In this document: positions 25,748 to 34,655 of the stretch, piece by piece
How positions within the stretch are numbered: position 1 is the first letter of the stretch
Layout of the letters: every line of letters begins with the position of its first letter
NCBI RefSeq assembly: GCF_000374445.1
Contig: NZ_KB894405.1
Span: 401,110 to 465,109, forward strand
From: Actinokineospora enzanensis DSM 44649
Lineage (GTDB): Bacteria > Actinomycetota > Actinomycetes > Mycobacteriales > Pseudonocardiaceae
Length of the DNA stretch: 64,000 bases
Reading direction: 5' to 3'
Notes under the pieces: model-generated
The model's database searches: none
The model's input: the letters and a program-made list of their open reading frames with translations, nothing else
What the model was told of the DNA's origin: nothing
Program-made: the position numbers and the translations under genes

Positions 25748-28456
25748 ATGTCGGGGTTGCTCGGCAGGCGGGTCGAGTGCGGGATCCTCGACGGCCTGCC
25801 CGCACGGGCGCGCGCGGGTGCGGGCCAGGTCCTCGTGCTGCGCGGCGAGGCCGGGATCGGCAAGACCGCCCTGCTCGACCACCTGGCCGCCGCGGCCGAC
25901 GGCTGCCGGGTCGTGCGGGCCGCCGGGGTGGAGTCCGAGCGCGAGCTGGTCTACTCCGGCCTGCACCAGCTGTGCGCGCCGTTCCTCGCCCACGTCGACC
26001 GGCTGCCCGACCCGCAACGCGACGCCCTGGGCACGGCGTTCGGGTTGAGCGCGGGCGGGCGGGTGAACCGGTTCCTGGTCGGGCTGGGCGTGCTGACCCT
26101 GCTCGCCGAGGTGGCCGAGACCGAGCCGCTGGTGTGCCTGGTCGACGACGCGCAGTGGCTGGACCGGATGTCCGCCCAGGTGCTGGCGTTCGTCGCGCGC
26201 AGGCTGCTGGCCGAGCGGGTCGTCCTGGTGTTCGCCACCCGCGAGTCCGCCGCCGAGCTGGCCGACCTGCCCGAGCTGGTGGTCGAGGGCCTTGGCCAGG
26301 CCGATGCCCGCGCACTCCTGGACTCGCTGGTCACCGGCCCGGTCGACCCGCGAGTCCGCGACCGGGTCCTCGCCGAGGCCCACGGCAACCCGCTCGCCCT
26401 GGTCGAGCTCCCGCGCTCCTGGACCGGCCTCACCGCGCCCGGACCGCTGACCGGCCGCCTCGAACAGGGCTACGCCGACCAGGTGGCCGACCTGCCGCCG
26501 GACACCCGCCGGTTGCTGCTGGCCGCGGCCGCCGAACCCCTCGGTGACGCCACCCTCCTCTGGGCCGCCGCCGGACTGCTGGGGCTGGGCGCGGACCCGG
26601 CGACGGCGGCCGAACAGACCGGCCTGATCGAGTTCGGCCCCCGGGTGCGCTTCCGCCACCCGCTCGTGCGCTCGGCCGTCTACCGGTCGGCCACGGCGCG
26701 GGACCGGCAGGCGGTCCACCGGGCCCTGGCCGAGGTCACCGACCCGCGGCTCGACCCCGACCGCCGCGCCTGGCACCGCGCCCTGGCGACGGTCACCCCG
26801 GACGGGGACGTGGCCGCCGACCTGGAGGGTTCGGCCGTCCGCGCCCGGGCCCGGGGCGGCCTGGTCGCGGCGGCGTCGTTCCTCGAACAGGCGGCCCTGC
26901 TCACCCCGGAACCGGACCGCCGGGCCGACCGCGAACTCGCCGCCGCCCGCGCCCGCCGCGCGGCCGGTCTGCTGGACGCGGCCCTCGACCTGCTGACCGT
27001 CGTCGAATCCGGCCCGCCCGACCCCTTGCGCACGGCGGAGGTCGCCCACCTCCGCGGCCAGATCGCCTTCGACCGACGCCACGGCACCGACGCCGCCCGA
27101 CTGCTGCTGCACGCGGCCCGTTGTCTGGCTCCGCGGGACACGGCTCTCGCCCGCGAGGCCCACCTGGAAGCACTCTCGGCCGCGATCTGGGCCGATGGTC
27201 CGGGCGGTTCGACCGCAGTGGTGGAGGCAGCGGAGGCCGCGTGCGCGGCGTCACGGGTCGACGGGCCACCGAGGGCTGTCGACCTCGTACTCGACGCGTT
27301 CGCGGTTCGGTTCACCAAGGGGTACGCGGCCGCGAACGAGTTGCTGGGCCGGGCGCTTGAAGCGCTGCACGACCTCCCGGATCCGGACGACGCAGCCGAA
27401 ACCGGGCGCGTGCTGTGGCTGCTCGGCAACCGGGCAGGCGGCATCGTCGCCGCCGAGCTGGGTGACTTCGCCGCCGCGCACGCGCTCGCCGAGCGGCAGG
27501 TGCAGCTCGCCCGGGACGCAGGCGCGTTGGTACAGCTCCAGTTCGCCCTCAACTTCCTCGCCGCCACCGAAATGTTCACCGGCGATCTGTCCGGTGCCGA
27601 AACCTCCCTGGCCGAGGACTCGCGAATCGCGGACGTCACCAGGAACCCGCCCGTCGGCTACAGCGGAGTGCTGCTCGCCGCCTTCCGGGGCCACGAGACC
27701 GAGGCCATCGAGATGATCACGGCCACCGCCAGGGAAGCCGCCGCGCGCGGCCAGGGCAGGCTGGTCACGTTCGCGGACTACGCCACCGCCGTCCTCTACA
27801 ACGGCCTCGGGCGCCACGACGCCGCGCGGGACGCGGCGGCGCGAGTGTTCGAACGGGACTGGATCGGCTACGGGATGCTCGCCACGATGGAACTCGCCGA
27901 GGCGGCCTCCCGCACCGGCGACGGCGTGTCGCTGGCGGCGGCCATCGCACGTTCCGCCGAGCGAGCCCGGGTAACCCCCACCGACTGGGTACTAGGAGTC
28001 GACGCCCGACTGCGCGCGCTGGCAGGCGACGAACAGTGCTACCGGCGATCCCTCGATCACCTGTCCCGCACCCCGAACCGCGTCGACACCGCCCGAGGCC
28101 ACCTCCTGTTCGGCGAGTGGCTACGCCGCGAGGGCAGGCGCGTCGAAGCACGTGAGCATCTCCGCGCCGCCCACGACCGGCTCACCACGATGGGCCTCAC
28201 CGCGTTCGCCGACCGGGCCCGCCGTGAGCTGCTGGCCACCGGCGAGACGGTGCGCAAACGGAGCGAACCGGAGGCCGCCGACGAGCTGACCGCGCAGGAG
28301 TTCCAGATCGCCCGGCTCGCCCGCGAGGGGTTGTCGAACCCGGAGATCGGCACCCGCCTGTTCATCAGCCCGCGCACCGTGGAGTGGCACCTGCGCAAGG
28401 TCTTCACCAAGCTCGGGATCAGCTCCCGCCGCCAACTCCGCGACGTCGCGCGGTGA
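25748..28456 (+). CDS. Large ATP-binding LuxR-family transcriptional regulator (LAL type)
   Basis: A 902-residue regulator with an N-terminal AAA/STAND ATPase (Walker A GEAGIGKT at 33-40, Walker B LVCLVDDAQW near 130), a long helical, TPR-like central region and a C-terminal LuxR HTH (TAQEFQIARLAREGLSNPEIGTRLF ... TVEWHLRKVFTKLGI at about 838-895). LAL regulators sense small molecules and activate catabolic or antibiotic genes in actinomycetes. The ATG at 25748 is preceded by CAGGGGG; an in-frame GTG two codons earlier is possible. It is divergent from the VOC gene and 80 bases upstream of a hydrolase gene; either may be its target. Confidence 0.92.
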   Translation: MSGLLGRRVECGILDGLPARARAGAGQVLVLRGEAGIGKTALLDHLAAAADGCRVVRAAGVESERELVYSGLHQLCAPFLAHVDRLPDPQRDALGTAFGLSAGGRVNRFLVGLGVLTLLAEVAETEPLVCLVDDAQWLDRMSAQVLAFVARRLLAERVVLVFATRESAAELADLPELVVEGLGQADARALLDSLVTGPVDPRVRDRVLAEAHGNPLALVELPRSWTGLTAPGPLTGRLEQGYADQVADLPPDTRRLLLAAAAEPLGDATLLWAAAGLLGLGADPATAAEQTGLIEFGPRVRFRHPLVRSAVYRSATARDRQAVHRALAEVTDPRLDPDRRAWHRALATVTPDGDVAADLEGSAVRARARGGLVAAASFLEQAALLTPEPDRRADRELAAARARRAAGLLDAALDLLTVVESGPPDPLRTAEVAHLRGQIAFDRRHGTDAARLLLHAARCLAPRDTALAREAHLEALSAAIWADGPGGSTAVVEAAEAACAASRVDGPPRAVDLVLDAFAVRFTKGYAAANELLGRALEALHDLPDPDDAAETGRVLWLLGNRAGGIVAAELGDFAAAHALAERQVQLARDAGALVQLQFALNFLAATEMFTGDLSGAETSLAEDSRIADVTRNPPVGYSGVLLAAFRGHETEAIEMITATAREAAARGQGRLVTFADYATAVLYNGLGRHDAARDAAARVFERDWIGYGMLATMELAEAASRTGDGVSLAAAIARSAERARVTPTDWVLGVDARLRALAGDEQCYRRSLDHLSRTPNRVDTARGHLLFGEWLRREGRRVEAREHLRAAHDRLTTMGLTAFADRARRELLATGETVRKRSEPEAADELTAQEFQIARLAREGLSNPEIGTRLFISPRTVEWHLRKVFTKLGISSRRQLRDVAR

Positions 28457-28477
28457 CACCAGGGAGTCTCCCTGGTG
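28457..28477 (+). terminator. Hairpin directly after LuxR regulator
   Basis: A nine-base-pair perfect stem with a three-base loop begins immediately after the stop codon. It separates the regulator from the hydrolase gene, so the latter probably has its own promoter. Confidence 0.65.
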
Positions 28478-28536
28478 CGAACGGTCACCGCCCGCTCTCA
28501 CGATGAGTGCACGCACTCCACGGGAAAGGGCGGCAG

Positions 28537-29520
28537 ATGATCACCAGGCGGACCTTCGGAATGGCACTCGGCCTCGGCGCGGCCGCGGCCACCATGACGA
28601 CCACCCCGGCGGCGGCGAAGGTGCCCTTCGGCCCGGTCCGGCAGATCCACGCGGGCGGGCTCGACATCGGCTATGTCGAGGTCGGCCCCGCCCACGGCCG
28701 CCCCGCCGTCCTCCTGCACGGCTGGCCGTACGACATTCACAGCTACGCCGACGTCGCCCCCATGCTCGCCGAGCACGGCTACCGGGTGATCGTCCCGCAC
28801 CTGCGCGGCCACGGCACGACCCGGTTCCTCGCCGACGATGCCTTCCGCAACGCCCAGCAGTCCGTGTTCGCGCTCGACATCCTCGCGCTGATGGACGCGC
28901 TCGGCATCGACAAGGCCGTCCTCGCGGGCTACGACTGGGGGACCCGCACCGCCGACATCATCGCCGCGCTCTGGCCGCACCGCGTGCACGCGCTCGTCTC
29001 CACCACCGGTTACCTGATCACCAACCGCGACAACAACAAGACCCCGCTTGCCCCCAGCGCGGAATGGGCGTGGTGGTACCAGTACTACTTCGCCACCGAG
29101 CGCGGCAGGCTCGGTCTCCGGGAGCACGCCCGCGACCTGGCCAAACTGGTCTGGACCTTTAACTCGCCGACCTGGCGGTTCGACGACCGCACCCTCGACC
29201 GGACGGCCGCGTCCTTCGCCAATCCGGACTATGTGGACATTGTCGTGCACAACTATCGTTGGCGTCTCGGCCTGGCGGACGGCGATCCCCGGTACGACGA
29301 CCTGGAGAACCGCCTCGCGGCCCGCCCGACCATCGCCGTCCCGACCATCACCGTGGACGCCGAAGTGGACCCGTTCACCCCCGCGGGCGACGGTACGGGC
29401 TACCGCGACCGGTTCACCGGTCCGTACGGGCACCGCAAGTTCCCCGGAACCGGACACAATGTGCCCCAAGAGGCACCTCGCGCGTTCGTTCGGGCACTCC
29501 TCGACGCCGATCACCTCTGA
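28537..29520 (+). CDS. Tat-exported epoxide-hydrolase-like alpha/beta hydrolase
   Basis: A 327-residue protein whose ATG follows GGGAAAGGGCGGCAG. ITRRTFGMALGLGAAAA is a twin-arginine signal with cleavage near AAA. The fold shows HGWP (oxyanion), nucleophile Asp in GYDWGTRTA at about 132 and the terminal His in GTGHNVPQEAP at about 308; VDAEVDPF supplies the acid. An Asp nucleophile with HGxP points to an epoxide hydrolase or haloalkane dehalogenase-like enzyme rather than an esterase. Export of such an enzyme is less common and suggests it acts on an environmental or secreted compound. It follows the LuxR regulator. Confidence 0.87.
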   Translation: MITRRTFGMALGLGAAAATMTTTPAAAKVPFGPVRQIHAGGLDIGYVEVGPAHGRPAVLLHGWPYDIHSYADVAPMLAEHGYRVIVPHLRGHGTTRFLADDAFRNAQQSVFALDILALMDALGIDKAVLAGYDWGTRTADIIAALWPHRVHALVSTTGYLITNRDNNKTPLAPSAEWAWWYQYYFATERGRLGLREHARDLAKLVWTFNSPTWRFDDRTLDRTAASFANPDYVDIVVHNYRWRLGLADGDPRYDDLENRLAARPTIAVPTITVDAEVDPFTPAGDGTGYRDRFTGPYGHRKFPGTGHNVPQEAPRAFVRALLDADHL

Positions 29521-29625
29521 TTGCGCGCCATAATATTGTTACAGCGCAACGAATCCCGACCGCCCACGCGCGGAGCGGCCGCCGGGGTTGCCCCGTGTGT
29601 GGTGGCCGACAACAGCCCTCCACTT

Positions 29626-29653
29626 TGAACCCGAGACGTCTGCCATCCGTGTC
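29626..29653 (+). promoter_or_regulatory. SigL-like ECF promoter of the sigma/anti-sigma operon
   Basis: TGAACC (29626-29631), a 16-base spacer and CGTGTC (29648-29653) match the promoter consensus I recall for mycobacterial SigL. It lies 45 bases before the sigma factor start, so the sigma factor probably activates its own operon. Confidence 0.65.
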
Positions 29654-29697
29654 AGCAGTGAGGGCCCGAAGCACGGAGACGGACAGGGGAGTCGGGG

Positions 29698-30240
29698 ATG
29701 GTGCGGCTGTTCGCCTCTGCCAGGACCGCCAGAGCGGACGAGGCACTGGTGCGCTCGCTGTACGAGGAGCACAGCAGGCCGCTGCTCGCCTACGCCACCC
29801 GCCTCACCGGCGACCGGGCCGCCGCCGAGGACGTGGTGCAGGAGACCCTGGTGCGCGCCTGGCGCAACGCCTCCGCGCTGGCGGCGAAGCCGGAGACGGC
29901 GCGTGCCTGGCTGTTCACCGTCAGCCGCAACCTGGTCATCGACCGGGCCCGCGCGCTGGCGGCGCGACCGGCCGAGGTGGCCGAGCCCGCCCCGGCGGAC
30001 CCGGTGCTGGTCGACCACGCGCAGCGGGTGGTCGACTCGATGAGCGTGCTGGCCGCCATCGATCGGCTCTCCGAGGACCACCGCCGGGTCCTGGTGGAGA
30101 TCTACTTCCACGATCGCAGCGTCGCCGACGCCGCGCGGGAGCTGGGGATCGCCCCGGGCACGGTGAAGTCCCGTTCGCACTACGCGGTGCAGGCCCTGCG
30201 GGCCGTGCTGGCGGGTCCGCTGGAGAGGACCGCGACATGA
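29698..30240 (+). CDS. ECF-family RNA polymerase sigma factor (SigL/SigK-like)
   Basis: A 180-residue sigma factor with region 2 (LVRSLYEEHSRPLLAYATRLTGDRAAAEDVVQETLVRAWRN) and region 4 (LSEDHRRVLVEIYFHDRSVADAARELGIAPGTVKSRSHYAVQALR). The ATG follows GGGGAGTCGGGG. It directs polymerase to ECF promoters when released from the membrane anti-sigma factor encoded next by an ATGA overlap. The promoter ahead of it fits the SigL class. The ESX-type genes that follow within 21 bases of the anti-sigma gene may belong to its regulon. Confidence 0.93.
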   Translation: MVRLFASARTARADEALVRSLYEEHSRPLLAYATRLTGDRAAAEDVVQETLVRAWRNASALAAKPETARAWLFTVSRNLVIDRARALAARPAEVAEPAPADPVLVDHAQRVVDSMSVLAAIDRLSEDHRRVLVEIYFHDRSVADAARELGIAPGTVKSRSHYAVQALRAVLAGPLERTAT

Positions 30241-31151
30241 GCGCGCCGGACTGCCCGCCGCTCGGCGCCTACGCGCTGGGTGTGCTCGACGACGAGGAGC
30301 GACGCGTGACCGAGGCGCATCTGGACGGCTGCCCGCCGTGCCGGTCCGAGCTCGTCGAGGTGCGCGCGCTGCTGGACCTGGCCGACGCGCTGCCGCCCGA
30401 GGCCCTGTTGCGGACCAAGCCCGCCGACGATCTCCTGTTGGCACGGACACTGCGGCAGATCCGCGCGGAGGCCGCCGCCCGCCGCACGCGAACCCTGACG
30501 GCCGCCGCCGCGGGCGTGGTGGTCGCGGCGGCGGTGAGCGTCACCGTCCTGGTGGGCCGGTCGGGATCGGACAGTGGTGTGGCGCAACGGCAGCCGCTGC
30601 CCGATCGGGGACCGAGCCAGGTCCTGACCGCCGCGCCCGTCGCCCCGGCCCCGGTCGAGAGCCAGGGCCGGACGAGCGTGCCGGGCGAGAAGCCGAGCCA
30701 CGCGCCGGGTTCGACCGCGGACACGGCCACCCGGACGTCCGCACCCGGCGGCCCGGCACCGACCACGGGCGTCTCCACGGTGCCCGTCACCAGCACCACC
30801 GTGCCCTCGACCACGGTGGTCACGACCACACCGACCAGGGTGGGGCTACCGCCCCAGCTGCCGGTCGTGCTGTCCGGCACCGACCCGGTGACCGGGGTGT
30901 GGTTGGAAGCGACCCTCACGGCCGACCGCGGCGGCTCGGCTGTGCGGGCGAGCGTGACCGGGGTTCCGCCCGGCACGCACTGCCGGTTGCTCGTCGTCGG
31001 ACCCGACGACAACCGGACCGAGGCCGCGCGGTGGGTCGCCTCCACGGCCACCGCGCGGCCATCGGGCCGCACCGCGATCCCGCCGGGCGCGGTCGTCGCC
31101 GTCGAGGTCGTCACCGAGGACGGCCGCACCCTCGTCACCGCCCGCCGCTGA
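30237..31151 (+). CDS. Transmembrane zinc-finger anti-sigma factor (RslA-like)
   Basis: A 304-residue protein. Residues 1-80 form the zinc anti-sigma domain with the HLDGCPPC signature (H-x3-C-x2-C near 32-39), which binds the sigma factor in the cytoplasm. One transmembrane helix (TLTAAAAGVVVAAAVSVTVLVG) is at about 84-105. A Pro/Thr/Ser-rich extracellular stalk then leads to a C-terminal beta domain (GVWLEATLTADRGGSAVRASVTGVPPGTHCRLLVVG), as in RslA/RskA sensors. Release of the sigma factor probably needs redox change at the zinc site or regulated proteolysis. Confidence 0.9.
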   Translation: MSAPDCPPLGAYALGVLDDEERRVTEAHLDGCPPCRSELVEVRALLDLADALPPEALLRTKPADDLLLARTLRQIRAEAAARRTRTLTAAAAGVVVAAAVSVTVLVGRSGSDSGVAQRQPLPDRGPSQVLTAAPVAPAPVESQGRTSVPGEKPSHAPGSTADTATRTSAPGGPAPTTGVSTVPVTSTTVPSTTVVTTTPTRVGLPPQLPVVLSGTDPVTGVWLEATLTADRGGSAVRASVTGVPPGTHCRLLVVGPDDNRTEAARWVASTATARPSGRTAIPPGAVVAVEVVTEDGRTLVTARR

Positions 31152-31171
31152 CCGTCCACCTGGGAGAGAGA

Positions 31172-31483
31172 GTGACGAACCAGAACGAGTTCACCGTGAT
31201 CGAGGGGCAGCTGCTCGACCTGGCCCGGCTGCTCGACGACACCGGGCAGGGCGTGCACGACACCGCGGGCCGGATGGGCGACCACTGGGCGCCGCAGGCC
31301 TGGGGCTACCTGCTCGGCCAGGTGTTCGGCCTGGTCGCGCACACCGCCATGGACATCCTGGAGAACAGCTGCCTGGACCGGGCGGAACTCATGCACCGGG
31401 ACGCCGACCAGGTCCGCGGCATCGCCGCCGCCTACCTCGGTACCGACCACGGCGCCGCCACGACGTTCATCCCGGCGACATGA
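31172..31483 (+). CDS. Small ESX-associated EspC-like helical protein
   Basis: A 103-residue all-helical protein starting at GTG after GGGAGAGAGA. It has a helix-turn-helix hairpin layout of WXG100/EspC size (TVIEGQLLDLARLLDDTGQGVHD, then WGYLLGQVFGLVAHTAMDILEN). Tryptophans lie near the turn (DHWAPQAWG). It is followed by an ATGA overlap with a long helical toxin-like protein, so the two may be secreted as a pair. Assignment to a named family is tentative. Confidence 0.75.
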   Translation: MTNQNEFTVIEGQLLDLARLLDDTGQGVHDTAGRMGDHWAPQAWGYLLGQVFGLVAHTAMDILENSCLDRAELMHRDADQVRGIAAAYLGTDHGAATTFIPAT

Positions 31484-32790
31484 CCGAGCCACTCAATGAA
31501 CAGCTCCCGGAGCCGAAGGTCAGCGCCACCGCGGGCGCGGGCATCGTCGACTCCGGCGCAAACCTGTTCAGCGACATCATGGCCATCAAGGACGCGCAGG
31601 GCGCGGACATCGCGCGGTTCGGCGTCGAGATCGGCGTGGACGTGCTGGCGCTGGCCTTCGACGTGGTCAAGCTGGTGTTCAACCCGTTCGGCTCGCTGAT
31701 CTCGGCCGGGCTGGGCTGGGCGGTCGAGCACTTCGAGCCGACCCGCCAGGTGCTTACCTGGATCGCGGGCGACCCCGACCAGGCGCAGCTGGTCTCGCAG
31801 AACCTGCACGCGCTCGCCGAGGCGTTCACCCAGCTCGACGCCGAGTTCGACCACGGCCGGGCCGGGGTCGACCAGTGGCAGGGCGAGGCGGCGACCACCT
31901 GCAAGGCCGCGATGAACCAGCACCACGTTGCGGTGGCCGCGCTGGCCGCCACCACCAAGACGGTCGGCTACATCGTGCACGGCTGCGCGGCGGCGGTGGG
32001 CGTGGTGCGGGCGCTGGTCCGCGACCTGATCACCACCCTGGTCGGCGACGCCATCGCGGCGGGCCTGATCGCGCTGGCGCTCACCCCGGTCACCGGGGGC
32101 ACCTCGCTGATCGGCTTCGTCGCCTGGCTGTGGGCGCAGATCTGCGCCACGGTCGGCAAGGCGGTCACCCAGATCACCCGGGTGGTGGGCCTGTTGGGGC
32201 GCTCCGGGAACCGCACCACCCAGCTCGGCAGGCTCGGCACGAACAACGCCACCCGCACGACGACGAACACCACCACGAACACGGCCAACGCCACCCGCAC
32301 GACCACCAACTCGACCTCGAACGTCGCCAACAACGCCACCCGCACCACCACGAACACCAGCACTACCAACAACGTCACCCGGACGTCGACCAACACCTCG
32401 AACAACGCGACCCGAACCACGACGAGCCAGAGCACGACCAACCCGAGCACCAACACCACCAAGCCGCCCGCGACCAAGCCGTACGACGGGCCGTGGCTCA
32501 AGTACCACGAGCACGTGCTCAAGTCCCGGCTTCCCGACTCGTGGACGCTGCTCAAACGCGGTGAGGAACGGATCAAGAACAGCAGCAGGCTCGGCAAGCA
32601 TTATCCGAACCTGCGCCGGATGGCCGATCTGGATAGTTCCAAGGAGACGATCGGCTGGTACGGCAAGGCGGGCACCAAGGTGATCACCGAGACCACCGAT
32701 GTGCAGTGGTCCGCGCAGCAGGGCACCAACGCCGAGATCCGGCGCAGGCAACAGCTACAGCAACCGCACGACCAGAAGAACCGGCACTGA
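31480..32790 (+). CDS. Putative ESX-secreted polymorphic toxin-like protein with Asn/Thr repeat linker
   Basis: A 436-residue protein in three parts. Residues 1-250 are helical, with a WQGEAA turn (WxG) near 133 and long hydrophobic helices (TTLVGDAIAAGLIALALTPVTGGTSLIGFVAWLWAQI), like the N-termini of WXG/PPE-type polymorphic toxins. Residues about 250-330 are a low-complexity linker almost wholly of Asn, Thr, Arg and Ser, built on NATRTTTN repeats. Residues about 335-436 form a compact charged C-terminal domain (GPWLKYHEHVLKSRLPDSW, GWYGKAGTKVITETTDVQW). I do not recognise this domain. No obvious immunity gene follows. A toxin role is inferred from architecture. Confidence 0.78.
   Translation: MTEPLNEQLPEPKVSATAGAGIVDSGANLFSDIMAIKDAQGADIARFGVEIGVDVLALAFDVVKLVFNPFGSLISAGLGWAVEHFEPTRQVLTWIAGDPDQAQLVSQNLHALAEAFTQLDAEFDHGRAGVDQWQGEAATTCKAAMNQHHVAVAALAATTKTVGYIVHGCAAAVGVVRALVRDLITTLVGDAIAAGLIALALTPVTGGTSLIGFVAWLWAQICATVGKAVTQITRVVGLLGRSGNRTTQLGRLGTNNATRTTTNTTTNTANATRTTTNSTSNVANNATRTTTNTSTTNNVTRTSTNTSNNATRTTTSQSTTNPSTNTTKPPATKPYDGPWLKYHEHVLKSRLPDSWTLLKRGEERIKNSSRLGKHYPNLRRMADLDSSKETIGWYGKAGTKVITETTDVQWSAQQGTNAEIRRRQQLQQPHDQKNRH
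32230..32460 (+). repeat. Irregular coding repeats (NATRTTTN type)
   Basis: Recurrent AACGCCACCCGCAC-type units, spaced roughly 54-78 bases apart and separated by AAC/ACC-rich DNA, encode the Asn/Thr linker of the toxin-like gene. The strand is nearly free of G at codon position 2, giving strong A/C bias. Length variation by slippage is expected. Confidence 0.75.
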
Positions 32791-32802
32791 CCGAGGAGAA
32801 CC

Positions 32803-33231
32803 GTGGACAACCCACAAGGGCCCGACCGGATGCTGGTGACGGGCCCGCAGAGCGGCACGGCCATGAAGACGGCGATCACCGGGGTGCGGACGCTCACCGA
32901 CGACATTCGCACCGGCCGGGTCACCATCGACCGGGAGACCGGTGCCCGGCTGCTCGCCGCGTTGCGCGGTCAGCGTGACGAGGCGGCGGGCTGGCTGACC
33001 CGCGCCCAGGCGCTGACAAGCGCGATCCCGTTGGGCACCAACGACGTCGGCATGGCGATGGCCGACAAGTTCCGGCGCCGCGCGGACAGCGACGACACGT
33101 CTTTCGTGGTCGTTCTGCGCAGCTATGTGGAAGCGTTGGACGGGGCGGTCGAGGCCGTCTCGTTCGCGATCAAGGCATACCAGGACACCGACCAGGAGCG
33201 AGCGGACCTCATGCAGACGGCGGACAGCTGA
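32803..33231 (+). CDS. ESX-locus helical protein, unknown
   Basis: A 142-residue soluble protein with a GTG start after GAGGAGAACC. It is mainly helical (GTAMKTAITGVRTLTDDIRTGRVTIDRETGARLLAALRGQRDEAAGWLTRAQAL, then VVVLRSYVEALDGAVEAVSFAIKAYQ) without signal peptide or membrane segment. It ends with a one-base overlap to the PPE-like gene, which is the arrangement of PE/PPE or EspC/PPE partners, so it may be the helical partner of that protein. An immunity function toward the preceding toxin-like protein cannot be excluded. Confidence 0.78.
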   Translation: MDNPQGPDRMLVTGPQSGTAMKTAITGVRTLTDDIRTGRVTIDRETGARLLAALRGQRDEAAGWLTRAQALTSAIPLGTNDVGMAMADKFRRRADSDDTSFVVVLRSYVEALDGAVEAVSFAIKAYQDTDQERADLMQTADS

Positions 33232-34655
33232 TGACCGCGCCCACGAGCGGTCCCCGCCTGGGGACGGACCTGGTGCTGACCGAGCCGGTGAACTGGTCGG
33301 CCTACACGCACCCGCAGCTCTACTACTCGGTGCACATGAACGTCGACCCGGCCACCACCCAGGACATCGCGGGGGAGTGGGAGCGGCTGGGCGCCGACAT
33401 GGGCGAGGCGGTCACCCGGTTCGCCGCCTCGGTGCGCGACACCGAGTCCGGCTGGGAGGGCGACGCGGCCGACGCGGCCCGTGCCTCGACCATGAGCCTG
33501 GTGTCCTGGGGCTCGGCCACCGCGGCCACCGCCACCACGTTGTCGGTGCGGCTGGGAGAGCAGGGCATCCTGGTCGAACGGGCCCGCGCGGCCATGCCCG
33601 AGCCGGTGGTGTTCGACTGGCAGTCGATGCTGCGGGCCGCGTTCGGCGGTAGCGGCATCGGCGGGTTTCTGGTGCTGTTGCAGGACATGTCCCGGGTCAA
33701 CGAGATGTCCCGCGAGGCGCACGAGCGCGCGGTCGACGTGATGACCGAGCTGGAGAGCAACTCCCGCGAGGTCGACGTCGCGATGCCGGTGTTCGCGCTG
33801 CCGCCGAACGGCACGCAGACGGTCGACCCCGCGCTCAACCTGTCCACGGGGGACAACGGCGGGTTCGGCTTCGGCGGCGGCGGCGAGTTCGACCCGGACT
33901 CCGGCGGCGCGGGTGCCTTCACCGGCGACGTGTTCGGCGGCCAGTCCGACCTGCCCCAGTACGCCGACCTGTCCGCGCTCGGGCCAGCGTCCGGCTCCCC
34001 GGACCTCGGCGGCACCGGCTTCGACCCGGGCATGCTCGATCCGAACGGTCCCGGCGGCGGGTTCGACCCCAACAGTCTCGGCACCGGCGGCTTCAACCCG
34101 GCCGTGCACGCAGGCGGCATCGGTCAGGGCGACTTCGGCCGCGACTTCGAGCCGTTCGGTCCGGGCGGCACCGGTGGTCTCGGCCCCGGCAGCTATGTCA
34201 AATCGGGTGTCGACACGGCGGGCTTCGTCCCCGACTTCGGCCCCACCGGCACCTTCCTCCCCGGCACCGCCCTGGGCGGACCGGGCGGCGGGTACGGCGG
34301 CACGGGCATGCCGGACCTCGGTGGCGGCTCCGGCGGCGGTTCGGGCGTCGGTTCCGGATTCGGCGCGACCGGCACCGGCGCGGTCGGCACGGGCCCGCTG
34401 GCAGGCCTCGCGCAATCCCGACCGGCACAGCCGACCGGTGGCCCCGGACGGCCGGTGTTCGCCCCGGAACGCGCCGCCCCCGGCCAGCCCGGTCTGCCCG
34501 GCGCCGCCGCGGGTACCGGCGCCCAGGGCGAGGAGGACGAGGAACGCCGCTCCGCCCCGTACATCAAGGGCGAGTCCATCTTCGAGGACGAGGAGCGCGT
34601 CGCCCCGTCGGTCATCGGTGTCAGCTTCAAGTCCAAGAGCTGGGTCCGCGAATGA
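33231..34655 (+). CDS. PPE-like protein with WxG turn and Gly-rich tail
   Basis: A 474-residue protein. Residues about 15-180 are a PPE/WXG-type helical bundle (VNWSAYTHPQLYYSV, IAGEWERLGADMGEAVTRFAASVRDTESGWEGDAADAAR) with WEG at the hairpin turn. Residues about 205-425 are a disordered Gly/Phe/Asp/Pro-rich region (GFGFGGGGEFDPDSGG and similar). A conserved acidic C-terminus follows (YIKGESIFEDEERV). PPE proteins pair with small helical partners and are guided by EspG. The adjacent downstream gene is EspG, joined by ATGA overlap, which supports the call. The C-terminal IKGESIFED segment recurs in Pseudonocardiaceae ESX loci as I recall. Confidence 0.85.
   Translation: MTAPTSGPRLGTDLVLTEPVNWSAYTHPQLYYSVHMNVDPATTQDIAGEWERLGADMGEAVTRFAASVRDTESGWEGDAADAARASTMSLVSWGSATAATATTLSVRLGEQGILVERARAAMPEPVVFDWQSMLRAAFGGSGIGGFLVLLQDMSRVNEMSREAHERAVDVMTELESNSREVDVAMPVFALPPNGTQTVDPALNLSTGDNGGFGFGGGGEFDPDSGGAGAFTGDVFGGQSDLPQYADLSALGPASGSPDLGGTGFDPGMLDPNGPGGGFDPNSLGTGGFNPAVHAGGIGQGDFGRDFEPFGPGGTGGLGPGSYVKSGVDTAGFVPDFGPTGTFLPGTALGGPGGGYGGTGMPDLGGGSGGGSGVGSGFGATGTGAVGTGPLAGLAQSRPAQPTGGPGRPVFAPERAAPGQPGLPGAAAGTGAQGEEDEERRSAPYIKGESIFEDEERVAPSVIGVSFKSKSWVRE

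Noticed and set aside
32230-32460. Short direct repeats as a possible CRISPR or replication iteron array
   Set aside because: Spacing is irregular and the repeats fit codons of an Asn/Thr protein linker.
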